From NCBI RefSeq assembly GCF_000691525.1, contig NZ_JMDW01000009.1, positions 186,001 through 250,000 of the forward strand: DNA of 64,000 bases, written 5' to 3'. The DNA comes from Mycolicibacterium neoaurum ATCC 25795 (GTDB lineage Bacteria > Actinomycetota > Actinomycetes > Mycobacteriales > Mycobacteriaceae). Below, in pieces: positions 32,864-41,800 of the stretch. Position 1 is the first letter of the stretch; every line of letters begins with the position of its first letter. The notes beneath the pieces are model-generated. The model did no database searches. It saw only the letters and a list, made by a program, of their open reading frames with translations, and was not told the origin of the DNA. Made by a program: the position numbers and the translations under genes.

Positions 32864-33061
32864 CGACATGCGGCGCGGGAAGCGCGGAGGGCACGTGGGC
32901 AGTCTGTAGGACGTCCAAAGGCGCTGGATCCGTCAAAAATGGCGCTTGCCGAGCGCATGCACGCTAGCGGCGAATCGGCAAGCACCATAGCCAGCGTCCT
33001 CCGCGTGAGCCGAGCTACGGTATACCGCGCCTTCTCAGACGTGACCGAAAGCGATAGCTGA
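32864..33061 (+). pseudogene. C-terminal remnant of a serine recombinase (resolvase/invertase)
   Basis: The open frame encodes about 65 residues that end in a stop at 33059. It contains REARRARGQSVGRPKALDPS followed by the recognition-helix region STIASVLRVSRATVYRAFSD, the typical C-terminal HTH of Tn3-type resolvases. A TGA at 32861 precedes it in frame, and the catalytic domain with its Ser nucleophile is missing. It is a relic of a mobile element inside the island. The rest of 32748-33213 shows no other convincing gene. Confidence 0.78.
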
Positions 33062-33213
33062 TATCCAGGACACCGTGGTTGCCGAACCTCTTCTCTTCCA
33101 CCTGAAGTTCGACGGTTGACACTAGGGTTTAGCATTATTGCGTTCCCAACCGGCGTTGATGTTTGGACGTCGGGTGTGCGCGATCTGCGTTCGGGTCAAC
33201 GAAAGGGTAAGCA

Positions 33214-35334
33214 GTGGCGCCTCAAAATTCCGGCGATGAACGAGACCGGTTCGCCGAGGCCATTCAGTCCCTGAAGCTCTACCGCAGGGCTGAGCTCGAA
33301 AGCGCCCAGGGCGAGGACTTGATCGAAAAGCTGTATGTCGACCCGCTGCCTCAGGACCATGTTCATAAGCTGCTTCGACAGCCCAATACGACATTCCTAA
33401 TTGGTCGAAAAGGTACCGGTAAGTCAACCGTTTTTCTTCGCGCCCAGAAGAGCCTACTTGCTGAGAAGAATGTGCTTTCGACCTATGTTGATATCAAGAC
33501 TGTTTACGAGTCTGCGCAGGTGGATCCGGAGACCGCTAAAAAGATAGCCCAGTCGGAAGATGCTTTACCCGAGAACGCGCTACAGCAACTGCTTCTTATG
33601 ACGGCATTCATTCGCGCTGTCGTTGAGGGCGTGCGAGACGACCTAAAGAAGCAATTACAGGCGTCTTGGAAGCTCCGTGTGAGGGAAGCCTTCACAGGAG
33701 GATATGAGGGTTTGTTCAACAACTTGGACAACTTTATCCATACCTTGGAGACGCCACAGTTCATAGACGTGCAAGGGATAAGAAAAGCATCGGTCAAGAG
33801 TCGCGCACTTGATAGAAGCTCAGGTGGAATGGGTGCTGGTTTAAAAGTTGACGCCGCATCTCTTCCCGAAGCGCACCTAGACGTCTCCGCGACAAACGAT
33901 TCTGAATCTGAGTCAGAATTTTTGTATTCAGAGCTTTTGCTCAGAACAATTGATATCCGCTCCTTGGTCAAAAGCTTTAAAAAGCTGCTAGAGCCGCTTG
34001 GCGCCAAGCATTTGTACGTTTTTCTGGATGACTTCTCGGAGTTGCCCATCAGCGCGATGCAGACGGTCGTTGACGGACTCATCGCGCCTTTGAATAACTG
34101 GTCAGAGGAACTAGTCAAGTTCAAGATTGCTGCTTATCCCGGACGCATTTACTACGGCTCATTGGATAAGTCAAAGATAGACGAGGTGAGTCTGGACTTG
34201 TACAATCTGTACGGCCAACATTCGGTAAGCGAGATGGAGGCCAAAGGGGTTGATTTTGTTCGGCGTCTCGTCGATCGACGTTTGGAGTTCTTTGGTCTGC
34301 GCGCGGATGACTTTATCACTTCACGACGTCCGGAGGCCGTCTGGACTGCGCTTTTCCAAGCGTCGCTGGGGAATCCTAGAACTCTGGGGTACATCTTGTA
34401 CTTCGCCTACGAAAACCAGATTTTGTATGGTCGTAAAATAAATATAACCAGCGTGAAAGACGCCGCGAAGAGATATTACGAAGAGAAGATCGAACCATAC
34501 TTCAATATGGGAGCTTTTCTCCATGAGGCGTTCGAAGAGAAATCTACAATATTCAGCCTGAAAGAGTTGCTGGAGAAGATCGTGGATCGGGCGCGCCATT
34601 TGCGGTCAAAGCACGCCGCTAATATATTTCAAGCAATTCAGGGGCAGCATCCTACTAGTCATTTCAATTTGAGTCCAATCTTTGACAGTATACTATCAAC
34701 TCTTGAGCTCAATTTTTTTGTAACCAAATACTACATTATGAGCAATCGAGATGGCAATCGCGTATCTGTCTATGCACTTAACTATGGGTTATGTGAAAAA
34801 TACACGATTGCGTTCGGGCGTCCGGTCGAAAATAGAGAGGATCGACTATACTTTGTGGAGCGGGTGTTCGACTATAACGCAATTCTGCAAGATTATATGG
34901 TGAGCAATCAAGAAATTCGTTGCGATAATTGTTCGCACATTTTCGATCCTAGCGAATTAGATGCACTTAAACGCTTCAAAATGCTCTGCCCTGAGTGCAG
35001 GGCTGGGAGGTGCGTTGTTACTAATATCTCGCGAAAATACGAGTCAGTTATCCGCGCGGTCAACGCGGAGCAACTTCTGCCAGCAACTGAGTTGGGTATA
35101 CTCCAGACGCTTAGTGTGGAATCAGAACCCTTACGTGCGGGTGACATTGCGGGAGAACTTGACGTTTCATATCAGCTGGTTGGAAAAAGAGCCAAGAAAT
35201 TAAGTGAGCAAGATCTAGTAGATAGGCGCATGAACGGGGGTCGCCGCCAGTTCAAAATCAGCGAGTCGGCGCGCCGAATATACTTCGATCCGGCCCGAAA
35301 TACAGACCTAGAGCTATCCCAGGACAACGATTAG
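33214..35334 (+). CDS. large P-loop ATPase with zinc ribbon and winged helix
   Basis: 706 residues from GTG behind GAAAGGG. Walker A is FLIGRKGTGKSTVF (about 64-77) and Walker B is HLYVFLDDFSELP (about 268-280). GNPRTLGYIL near residue 390 resembles the sensor-2 region of ORC/STAND ATPases. A four-Cys zinc ribbon (CDNC and CPEC, about 570-600) precedes a C-terminal winged helix (AGDIAGELDVSYQLVGKRAKKL). The gene is clearly AT-richer than anything in the core, with AT-ending codons, so it was acquired recently. Function unknown; a defence or plasmid/phage-derived switch is plausible. Confidence 0.72.
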   Translation: MAPQNSGDERDRFAEAIQSLKLYRRAELESAQGEDLIEKLYVDPLPQDHVHKLLRQPNTTFLIGRKGTGKSTVFLRAQKSLLAEKNVLSTYVDIKTVYESAQVDPETAKKIAQSEDALPENALQQLLLMTAFIRAVVEGVRDDLKKQLQASWKLRVREAFTGGYEGLFNNLDNFIHTLETPQFIDVQGIRKASVKSRALDRSSGGMGAGLKVDAASLPEAHLDVSATNDSESESEFLYSELLLRTIDIRSLVKSFKKLLEPLGAKHLYVFLDDFSELPISAMQTVVDGLIAPLNNWSEELVKFKIAAYPGRIYYGSLDKSKIDEVSLDLYNLYGQHSVSEMEAKGVDFVRRLVDRRLEFFGLRADDFITSRRPEAVWTALFQASLGNPRTLGYILYFAYENQILYGRKINITSVKDAAKRYYEEKIEPYFNMGAFLHEAFEEKSTIFSLKELLEKIVDRARHLRSKHAANIFQAIQGQHPTSHFNLSPIFDSILSTLELNFFVTKYYIMSNRDGNRVSVYALNYGLCEKYTIAFGRPVENREDRLYFVERVFDYNAILQDYMVSNQEIRCDNCSHIFDPSELDALKRFKMLCPECRAGRCVVTNISRKYESVIRAVNAEQLLPATELGILQTLSVESEPLRAGDIAGELDVSYQLVGKRAKKLSEQDLVDRRMNGGRRQFKISESARRIYFDPARNTDLELSQDND

Positions 35335-35623
35335 CCGACGACGCTCCTCCTTTGCGCGCGATCTAGGCGGCGGCACGGGGCGAGCCGCCAAACGCCATTA
35401 CGCCGCCGCCGTCCAGGCGGGGTTCACGCCAGTGTCTCTATTGCTCCTGATTCACCATGAGTGCAGGGTGCCGACCTGCCACGTATCTGGCTTAGTCACC
35501 CGACGCGAGGGCACCGCCGTACTTAATCCTCAAGGGTGGCGTTTTGGTAGAGCTGGGAAAGATCACCCTCGGAGTTCAAACGTTCAGTTTCACTGTTAAA
35601 AAGCAGATCCCGGCGCTGACGGG
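35335..35623. other. intergenic stretch in the island, nothing assignable
   Basis: 289 bp between the ATPase and the broken gene. GC-rich short repeats occur near 35365-35410 (GGCGGC and GCCGCC runs able to pair). One plus-strand frame stays open for about 75 codons but has no start with a ribosome site and no recognisable motif. It may be decayed coding sequence. Confidence 0.3.
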
Positions 35624-36210
35624 CTACACCATGAGGTGAGTGCAGATCTCCATCATTTGATGGACCATTGCCCGATCTGGTCTGACCGAGTTGGAGGTCT
35701 CGGTCTCCACCTCGACAACCTCGCGTGGCTCTGGCGGTCTCGTCAGAACCGCATAGACGCGAACGTCCTGCATTCCCTCGTTGACTCGGTGGGCAATATG
35801 ATGATCGGCTCTTTCGTAAATTTCCCTGTGCGATTCGAGAAAGTCGGGTGGCAGGGTGTCTAGCCACTCGCTACCTCGCGGCCTCGCGGCCTTCGGTGCT
35901 GATTCTTGCCATTCCCCGCCCCACTCACGAATATGCGCCGGTACGTGATAAGGCTTGCCGTCCAGAGAGCTTGCCTAATGTCACCGTGGGGGTTGCTGGT
36001 CAACACAACTGGCTGGCGCAAGTAAAGCTCTGCGTATCTGTGCGCTGAGTGCATGTCGTGAAGCTGAGACGTGAGATCAGCGATGTCACTCGCTGCGGCT
36101 CCCTTTATGGGCACCTGCGGAAGGCCCTCGGGAGATAGCGGCCGATCCCTCATCGCTTGGCCGTCACGTTTCTGGACCTGCAAAGCCGCCCCATTCGTGC
36201 TCCTCGTCAT
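35624..36210 (-). pseudogene. hypothetical gene split by an 8-bp tandem duplication
   Basis: The first frame runs from 36210 (or an ATG at 36153) and stops soon after the repeat GGCCGCGA-GGCCGCGA (35876-35891, minus strand). Deleting one repeat unit joins it to a second frame that continues through SEWLDTLPPDFLESHREIYERADHH and ends near ICTHLMV at 35624, giving one coherent protein of about 190 residues. The two halves read as one helical, charged protein of unknown family. Either the gene is freshly dead or the repeat switches it on and off. Confidence 0.72.
35876..35891. repeat. 8-bp tandem duplication causing a frameshift
   Basis: TCGCGGCC occurs twice in direct succession (35876-35883, 35884-35891). 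Removal of one unit restores a single reading frame on the minus strand. Confidence 0.85.
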
Positions 36211-36580
36211 CGCCGGGACCGTAGTAGGTGATGCGAATCCAGCCCGGTGAGCGTTGCACCGTCATCCCGCCCAGGTTCTCAAGCATCGTCTCATCGGAAC
36301 GAAGGGCGCAGAAGGTATAGCCGGGAAGGGAACGAAAGACGAAAGGCACCTTACCGCCGCGAATCCGTGGAGTGTCACTCTGCCCGTTGCCTACGGGACC
36401 CGACCCACCGGACTCACTTAGGATCGCCGGAATCTCTCTGCGTGCGGTGAACTTGAGAAATCCTTCCGAGCGGAATCCGCCCTCAGGGTCAATAGACCTG
36501 GTCACTGTAAAGCTCACATCGGGCAAGGCGTCCAGCTTGAACGCAGCGGTGTCTTCCACAGGGCTGAGGCTACGGCTCAC
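36164..36580 (-). CDS. hypothetical protein upstream of the split gene
   Basis: 138 residues from GTG. The sequence is strand-rich with no signal peptide (VSFTVTRSIDPEGGF, then KFTARREIPAILSESGG, and GWIRITYYGPGDDEEHEWGG). No family recognised. Its end overlaps the longest possible start of the next gene on the same strand, so the two form a small operon. The tRNA-Val gene lies about 100 bp upstream. Confidence 0.6.
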   Translation of the reverse strand: MSRSLSPVEDTAAFKLDALPDVSFTVTRSIDPEGGFRSEGFLKFTARREIPAILSESGGSGPVGNGQSDTPRIRGGKVPFVFRSLPGYTFCALRSDETMLENLGGMTVQRSPGWIRITYYGPGDDEEHEWGGFAGPET

Positions 36581-36682
36581 CTATGACATTCCGTAGCAAA
36601 TAAAACCCGACACGCTATCGCATGTTGATTGCATGAGATTTATGGAGCGTATCTAGATACATGCTCTGACCTGCATGAACTG

Positions 36683-36757
36683 TGGTGCGCGATACTGGGA
36701 TTGAACCAGTGACCTCTTCCGTGTCAGGGAAGCGCTCTCCCGCTGAGCTAATCGCGC
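36683..36757 (-). tRNA. tRNA-Val (GAC)
   Basis: The minus strand folds as a cloverleaf: acceptor GCGCGAT/ATCGCGC, anticodon stem CTTCC/GGAAG around loop CTGACAC (anticodon GAC), and a T arm with GGTTCAATCC. The 3' CCA is encoded (36683-36685). Its 3' end faces the accessory island. Confidence 0.95.
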
Positions 36758-36770
36758 CGGGGGTCGAACT

Positions 36771-36844
36771 TGGAGGTGGAGACGGGAATCGAACCCGTGT
36801 GCACGGCTTTGCAGGCCGTTGCCTCACCACTCGGCCACTCCACC
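36771..36844 (-). tRNA. tRNA-Cys (GCA)
   Basis: Acceptor GGTGGAG/CTCCACC, anticodon loop CTGCAAA (GCA), T arm GGGTTCGATTCCC. CCA is encoded at 36771-36773. Confidence 0.95.
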
Positions 36845-36871
36845 ATTGGGGTTGATGCCACTGCACCTTCG

Positions 36872-36944
36872 AGCGGATGACGGGATTCGAACCCGCGACC
36901 CTCACCTTGGCAAGGTGATGCGCTACCAACTGCGCTACATCCGC
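36872..36944 (-). tRNA. tRNA-Gly (GCC)
   Basis: Acceptor GCGGATG/CATCCGC, anticodon loop TTGCCAA (GCC), T arm GGGTTCGAATCCC. No encoded CCA. First gene of the Gly-Cys-Val cluster on the minus strand. Confidence 0.95.
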
Positions 36945-37039
36945 GTGCTCCGAGTGAGATCGTCACCCGGTGCGGATCAGAACATTAGTCCAACCCCACG
37001 CGTAACCACAAATCACTCGAAACATGCAGGCAATCAGTC

Positions 37040-37456
37040 CTAAAACACCTGGTAAACCTGGCATGAGATCGAGAAGCCGTGTCCGCCGTCGCCCTCCCGG
37101 CACGACATTGCGCTCTCGGTACTGGTGCAACTCAGCGCTCCGCGCGTGATCGTCTGGCCGTATCCCAGGACATCGGCTCCGCCCAGCGTCGTATCCCCAG
37201 CACAGACGAACGTCGCGGGCTCACCGACGCCCATCTGCAGACCCTGACCGTAATCAAACTCACAGTCGGCCGGTCGGGCCGGCGGCGCCCAATCCCGCTC
37301 GGCGATATCGCAGCGCACATAGTCCACATCCAGCACGCACCCGACGTTGCCGCTCGGTGAGCGGAAGTGCGCCGGCTCCTGCGCGACGGCCGGAGCTGCC
37401 CACACGATCGTCGTGGCACCGGTGAAGGCAAGCGCGACCGCCACCCGAAGGGTCAT
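37040..37456 (-). CDS. small secreted protein, DUF6636-like
   Basis: 138 residues. A Sec signal peptide (MTLRVAVALAFTGATTIVWAA) ends near AVAQ. The mature part has about six Cys and the segment FRSPSGNVGCVLDVDYVRCDI, typical of a family of small exported actinobacterial proteins (DUF6636). On the minus strand TAGATT lies 6 nt before the ATG, so the mRNA is probably leaderless. Function unknown. Confidence 0.78.
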   Translation of the reverse strand: MTLRVAVALAFTGATTIVWAAPAVAQEPAHFRSPSGNVGCVLDVDYVRCDIAERDWAPPARPADCEFDYGQGLQMGVGEPATFVCAGDTTLGGADVLGYGQTITRGALSCTSTESAMSCREGDGGHGFSISCQVYQVF

Positions 37457-37462
37457 GGCGCA

Positions 37463-37468
37463 AATCTA
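37463..37468 (-). promoter_or_regulatory. -10 box of the secreted protein gene
   Basis: TAGATT (minus strand) ends 6 nt before the ATG whose first base is 37456. Confidence 0.4.
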
Positions 37469-37478
37469 ACGCCCCAGG

Positions 37479-38492
37479 TCAGACCGTGAGCACCATTCGG
37501 TACCGGGCCTTGCCGGTATCCATCGCCGCATACGCCTCGGCCGCCTGCGCCAGCGGCAGTTCCTGGATGCGGGCCCGCACCCCGGATTGCACCGCGAACT
37601 TCATGGTGTCCTCGACATCGCGCGCGGTGCCCGACGGATGCCCGGTGATGCTCACCCCAGGCGTGATCAGCTGCAGCGGGCTCACCGGCAGCGGATCGGG
37701 CGTCACTCCCACCACGATCAGCTCACCGCGGGGCAGCAGCCCGCCGACGGTGTCGGCCATCGCCTGGGAGTTGGCGGCCGTGGCCAGCACCACCTGCACC
37801 CCGCCGAGCGCCTGCAGCGCTTCGCTGACATCACCGGCCTTGGAGTCGACGTAGTGGTGCGCGCCGAGATCGAGGGCGTCCTGCTTCTTGTCGGCCCCAC
37901 GCGCGATCGCGACCGTCTCGAATCCCATCGCCCGGGCGAACTGCACGCCCAGATGCCCGAGGCCGCCGACGCCGAGCACGGCCACCCGGTCACCGGGCTT
38001 GGCGCGCGTCTCGCGCAACCCGTGGAACACCGTGACGCCCGCACAGGCCATCGGGGCGGCCTCGGCGAAGGACAAGCCCTCGGGGATGCGGGCGAGCGCG
38101 CTCGCGGGCACTGTCACCGACTCGGCATAACCGCCGGGGTAGTGCCAGCTGGGGATCTGGCCGTTCTCGCAATGGATGAAATCGCCCTTGCGGCACTGGG
38201 TGCAGTGCCCACAGTTGCCGCCGAACCAGCCGACGGCCACCCGGTCGCCCACCGCGAACTCCTGCACGCCGTCGCCGATCTCGGCGATGGTGCCCGCGAT
38301 TTCGTGGCCCGGTGTCAGCGGCCAACTCAGCCCGGGGAAGCCACCGTTGACGAAGGCGTGGTCGGTGCCACAGACCCCGCAGGCCGCTACCGCGATGCGG
38401 ACGTGGTCGCGGCCCGGCGACGTGGTCTCGACGTCGGTGAGTTCCAGCGGCGCTCCGGCCGATGCGACATGTACCGCTTGATGACGTGCCAT
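37479..38492 (-). CDS. zinc-dependent alcohol dehydrogenase
   Basis: 337 residues from the ATG of MARHQAVHVA; the longer frame has a less likely start. Catalytic zinc ligands are in CGVCGTDH and GHE, and the structural zinc site is the four-Cys lobe CGHCTQCRKGDFIHC. The NAD(P)-binding VLGVGGLGHLGVQFA is intact. It oxidises a primary alcohol or reduces the aldehyde. It resembles AdhA (Rv1862). It stands alone between the small secreted protein and the tRNA-Val gene. Confidence 0.92.
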   Translation of the reverse strand: MARHQAVHVASAGAPLELTDVETTSPGRDHVRIAVAACGVCGTDHAFVNGGFPGLSWPLTPGHEIAGTIAEIGDGVQEFAVGDRVAVGWFGGNCGHCTQCRKGDFIHCENGQIPSWHYPGGYAESVTVPASALARIPEGLSFAEAAPMACAGVTVFHGLRETRAKPGDRVAVLGVGGLGHLGVQFARAMGFETVAIARGADKKQDALDLGAHHYVDSKAGDVSEALQALGGVQVVLATAANSQAMADTVGGLLPRGELIVVGVTPDPLPVSPLQLITPGVSITGHPSGTARDVEDTMKFAVQSGVRARIQELPLAQAAEAYAAMDTGKARYRMVLTV

Positions 38493-38640
38493 CTCGTTCC
38501 TCGCTCCTTGGTGGTGGTGTGCCATATACATACCCACGCATGGGTCGATCGAGGGCACGGATTCGCCGAAAATGGCGCCACCGTGACCAGCGGATTCCAG
38601 CTGGCAGGTAAGTGCGTGCTAGTCTTCGTCCTCGTTCCCC

Positions 38641-38712
38641 GGTCTCGTAGCTCAGGGGGAGAGCGTCCGCCTCACACGCGGAAGGTCACTGGTTCGATCC
38701 CAGTCGGGACCA
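38641..38712 (+). tRNA. tRNA-Val (CAC)
   Basis: Acceptor GGTCTCG/CGGGACC (with one T-G pair), anticodon stem TCCGC/GCGGA around loop CTCACAC (anticodon CAC), T arm CTGGTTCGATCCCAG. No CCA encoded. Confidence 0.95.
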
Positions 38713-38718
38713 CAGCAG

Positions 38719-38743
38719 TGCCGCCCGTAAGGGCGGCATTTTT
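38719..38743 (+). terminator. rho-independent terminator of tRNA-Val
   Basis: TGCCGCCC-GTAA-GGGCGGCA forms a perfect 8-bp stem and is followed directly by TTTTTC, 6 nt after the tRNA end. A textbook intrinsic terminator. Confidence 0.92.
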
Positions 38744-38870
38744 CGTGAGTGGGTCGCGAGCGTCAGCAAAGGCCGGACCCGTCATTCGCCGTTCATTCGT
38801 GGATTCACCTCGCGGTTGGCCGAGCCGGCGCGCATGCTGATAATTGACGTCTACGACAGAAAACGGTGTG

Positions 38871-41800
38871 ATGACGCGACGGGCACATTCGGCGACGATC
38901 ATGGTCGTCTTCGCGGTGGCCTATGCGTTGGCCATCGCCGCGGGACGTGCGACGCGGCTGGCCGGTAGCGAGGTCGCGCTGGCATGGCCCGCGGCCGCGG
39001 TGGCAATCATCTGGCTGCTCGTGATGCAACAACGTGGACTGGTGGAACGCGGTGTCCATCTCGTAGCCCTCGCGGCCGTCACCTTCGCCACCAATCTGGT
39101 CACCGGCGCCCCGCTGACGGTGGCCGGCTGGTTCGTTTTGGTCAACATCACACTCGCGGTGGTCACCGTGCGACTGCTGCGGTGGCGGGGCACCACGGCT
39201 GCGCTGCGTGACCCGGCGGACCTTGCGCAGTTGGTCGGCGCGGTGACCGGTGGTGCGAGTTGTGCGGCCGTGCTGGCCACGGTCTACTTCGCTGCGACCG
39301 GCGATGTTCGGGTCGGGGAGACCTTCGCCCTGTTTCTCGTGCGGAACGGAACGTCTGCTCTGCTCGGTGTGTCCATCTGGCTCAGGCTGCGCGACGTGGT
39401 GTGGCGGCGTCCGAAGATCACTGCAGGCAAGGCCGCTGAAGCGGTGGGAGTTGCCGCGGCGGTGACTGCTGTGTTCGTCGGGACGTTCTGGGTCAACACC
39501 GGTGCGTCACTGGCCTTTCTGAGTCTCGTGCCGGCGATGTGGCTGGCGCTGCGCTACAGCACTACGGTGAGCACGGTCTTCCTCGCGTTGGCCGGGACGT
39601 GGATCATCTACGCGACGCTGTCGGGCCGGGGAGGTTTTGCGCTCGCCGACGCAGAGAACCGCGCAATTCTGGCGCAGACCATGGTGTGCACGCTGACCAT
39701 CGTGACGCTTGCGCTGTCGCTGTACCGCGATTCCCGGGCGCGACTCATCACGCAATTGGAGGCTGCGCGCGACCGCGCGGACCGCGACTCGCAGATGCTG
39801 GGCGCCGTTCTGGACAGCATCCATGACGGTGTGGTCGTGGTTGCTGCGGACGGAACGGTCGTGTTGGAGAACGCACGGGCGAATGAGTCGCAACTGGTGC
39901 CGGATGTGTTGTCCGCCGTCGAATTGCCCGATCTCCCGTCCGGCGAGAGCTCCAGCGCACCCCGCGACATTGTGGTGTCCTCGCACGACGCCCGGGTCGT
40001 CGAGTTGACGGCATCACCCTTGGCAGATCTGTCGCGACACATGGTCATCGCGTTCCGTGACGTCACCGACGAACGCAAGAATGCAGATGATCTTCGCCAG
40101 GCGCGGGACCTGTTTGCCGGCGTCTTGCAGGCCGCGTCGGAACAAGCGATCATCGGCGCGGACCCTTCGGGCCGGATCACCGTGTTCAACAACGGTGCCG
40201 AGCGCCTGCTCGGTTGGACCCGTGCAGAGATGCTGGGTCGTTCGCTGCTGAGCATCCACCGCCTGCCCGAGGTCCGTTCCCGTGCAAGGGAGTTGGGTGT
40301 CCCAGCCGGTTTCGAGGTGCTCACCCGACTGGTCACGCCGGATCGGGCGGAAGTCCGTGAATGGACATACGTCAGGCGCGATGGTGCTTTCGTCCGTGTC
40401 AGCCTCGCGGTATCGCAGATGACAGACCCGGACGGATCGTGCACCGGATACATCGCCGTGGCAACGGATATCACCGAACAGGACGCCGCGAAGCGAGCAC
40501 TCGCCGAGAGCGAAGAGCGGTTCAGGCTGGCCTTCGACACCGCACCGATCGGAATGTTCCTGTTCGATGTCGGGAACGGATCGGCCGGGCTCATCACCCG
40601 GTGCAACCAGTCGATGGCGAATCTGCTCGGACGGCGGCCGAACGAGGTGCCCGGGATGCACGTCACCGATCTCTGTGATCGTGAATTGACCTTTTTTCCA
40701 GAGGGTTTGGCCCGGTTACGGGACCTAGAGGTCGGTGATAGGTTCGAAGCCGAGGTCGCCTTACGCCGCGTGGACGGTTCCGTGGAATGGGGTTCGGCCT
40801 CGGCCTCGGTCATCGCTCCCGACGGGACCAGACCGTACGGCATCTGCATGGTCGAGCACATCACCGCGCGAAAGCAGGCGGAAGCCGCCCTGCAGCACAT
40901 GGTCTTGCACGACCAATTGACAGGTCTGGCCAACCGAACGTTGTTGATGGAACGCGCCGACCGTGCGCTGGCCGAGGCGGGACACGAAGATGGCGTCGGC
41001 GTCGGGGTGATCTTCCTGGATCTCGACGACTTCAAGGCGGTCAACGACACCTGGGGCCATGGCGTGGGTGACGAGGTTCTGACCTTGGTGGCTCGACGGA
41101 TCCAGTCCGTGATCAGGATGGACGACACCGCCGCGCGGCTGGGTGGGGATGAGTTCGTGGTGCTGTGTCCCGATATTGCCGATGTCGAACAAATACGACA
41201 GGTGGCACAACGAATCCGCGCCGAGGTCAGGATGCCGATACAACTGTCCACCGGTCACGTCTTCGATCAGTTGTCGGTCAGCGCGGGTGTGGCGATGTCG
41301 CGGTCTGACTCCACGGCAGAGACCCTCTTGCGGCGCGCGGACGAGTTGATGTATTCGTCCAAGCGCCAAGGCAAGAACCTCATCACGTTGGGGAGCCGAT
41401 CGGACAAGACCACCATGATGGTGGCGTCGCAACTGATCTCCGAGTTGGGACGTGCAGTGCGTGGCGGAGAATTGGTGGTGCATTTCCAGCCGATCGTCGC
41501 CCTGGCCACCGGCCGCTGCGCAGCGATGGAGGCACTGCTGCGGTGGGAACACCCCGAGCAAGGCCTCCTCATGCCGGACATGTTCCTCGATGTCGCGGAG
41601 AATTCGCCACACATGCCGGCGATCGGCCGCTTCGTGTTGAACGAGGCGTGCCGCCAGGCCGCACAGTGGACCGGTTCCTTGGCGTCGGCAGCCATCCACG
41701 TCAACGTTTCCGGACGACAGCTCGAAGTCGGGGATCTGTACTCCGATGTCACGGACGCGTTGAACGGATCGCGGCTGAGTTCGGACCGGCTGGTGTTGGA

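Noticed and set aside
35523..35867. Minus-strand open frame of 114 codons in the island.
   Set aside because: It overlaps the coherent second half of the split gene in another frame and lacks any pattern of a real protein.
36683..36757. attL/attR direct repeats expected if the island had integrated at tRNA-Val.
   Set aside because: I looked for a copy of the tRNA 3' end near 30600-31500 and found none, and no integrase gene is present.
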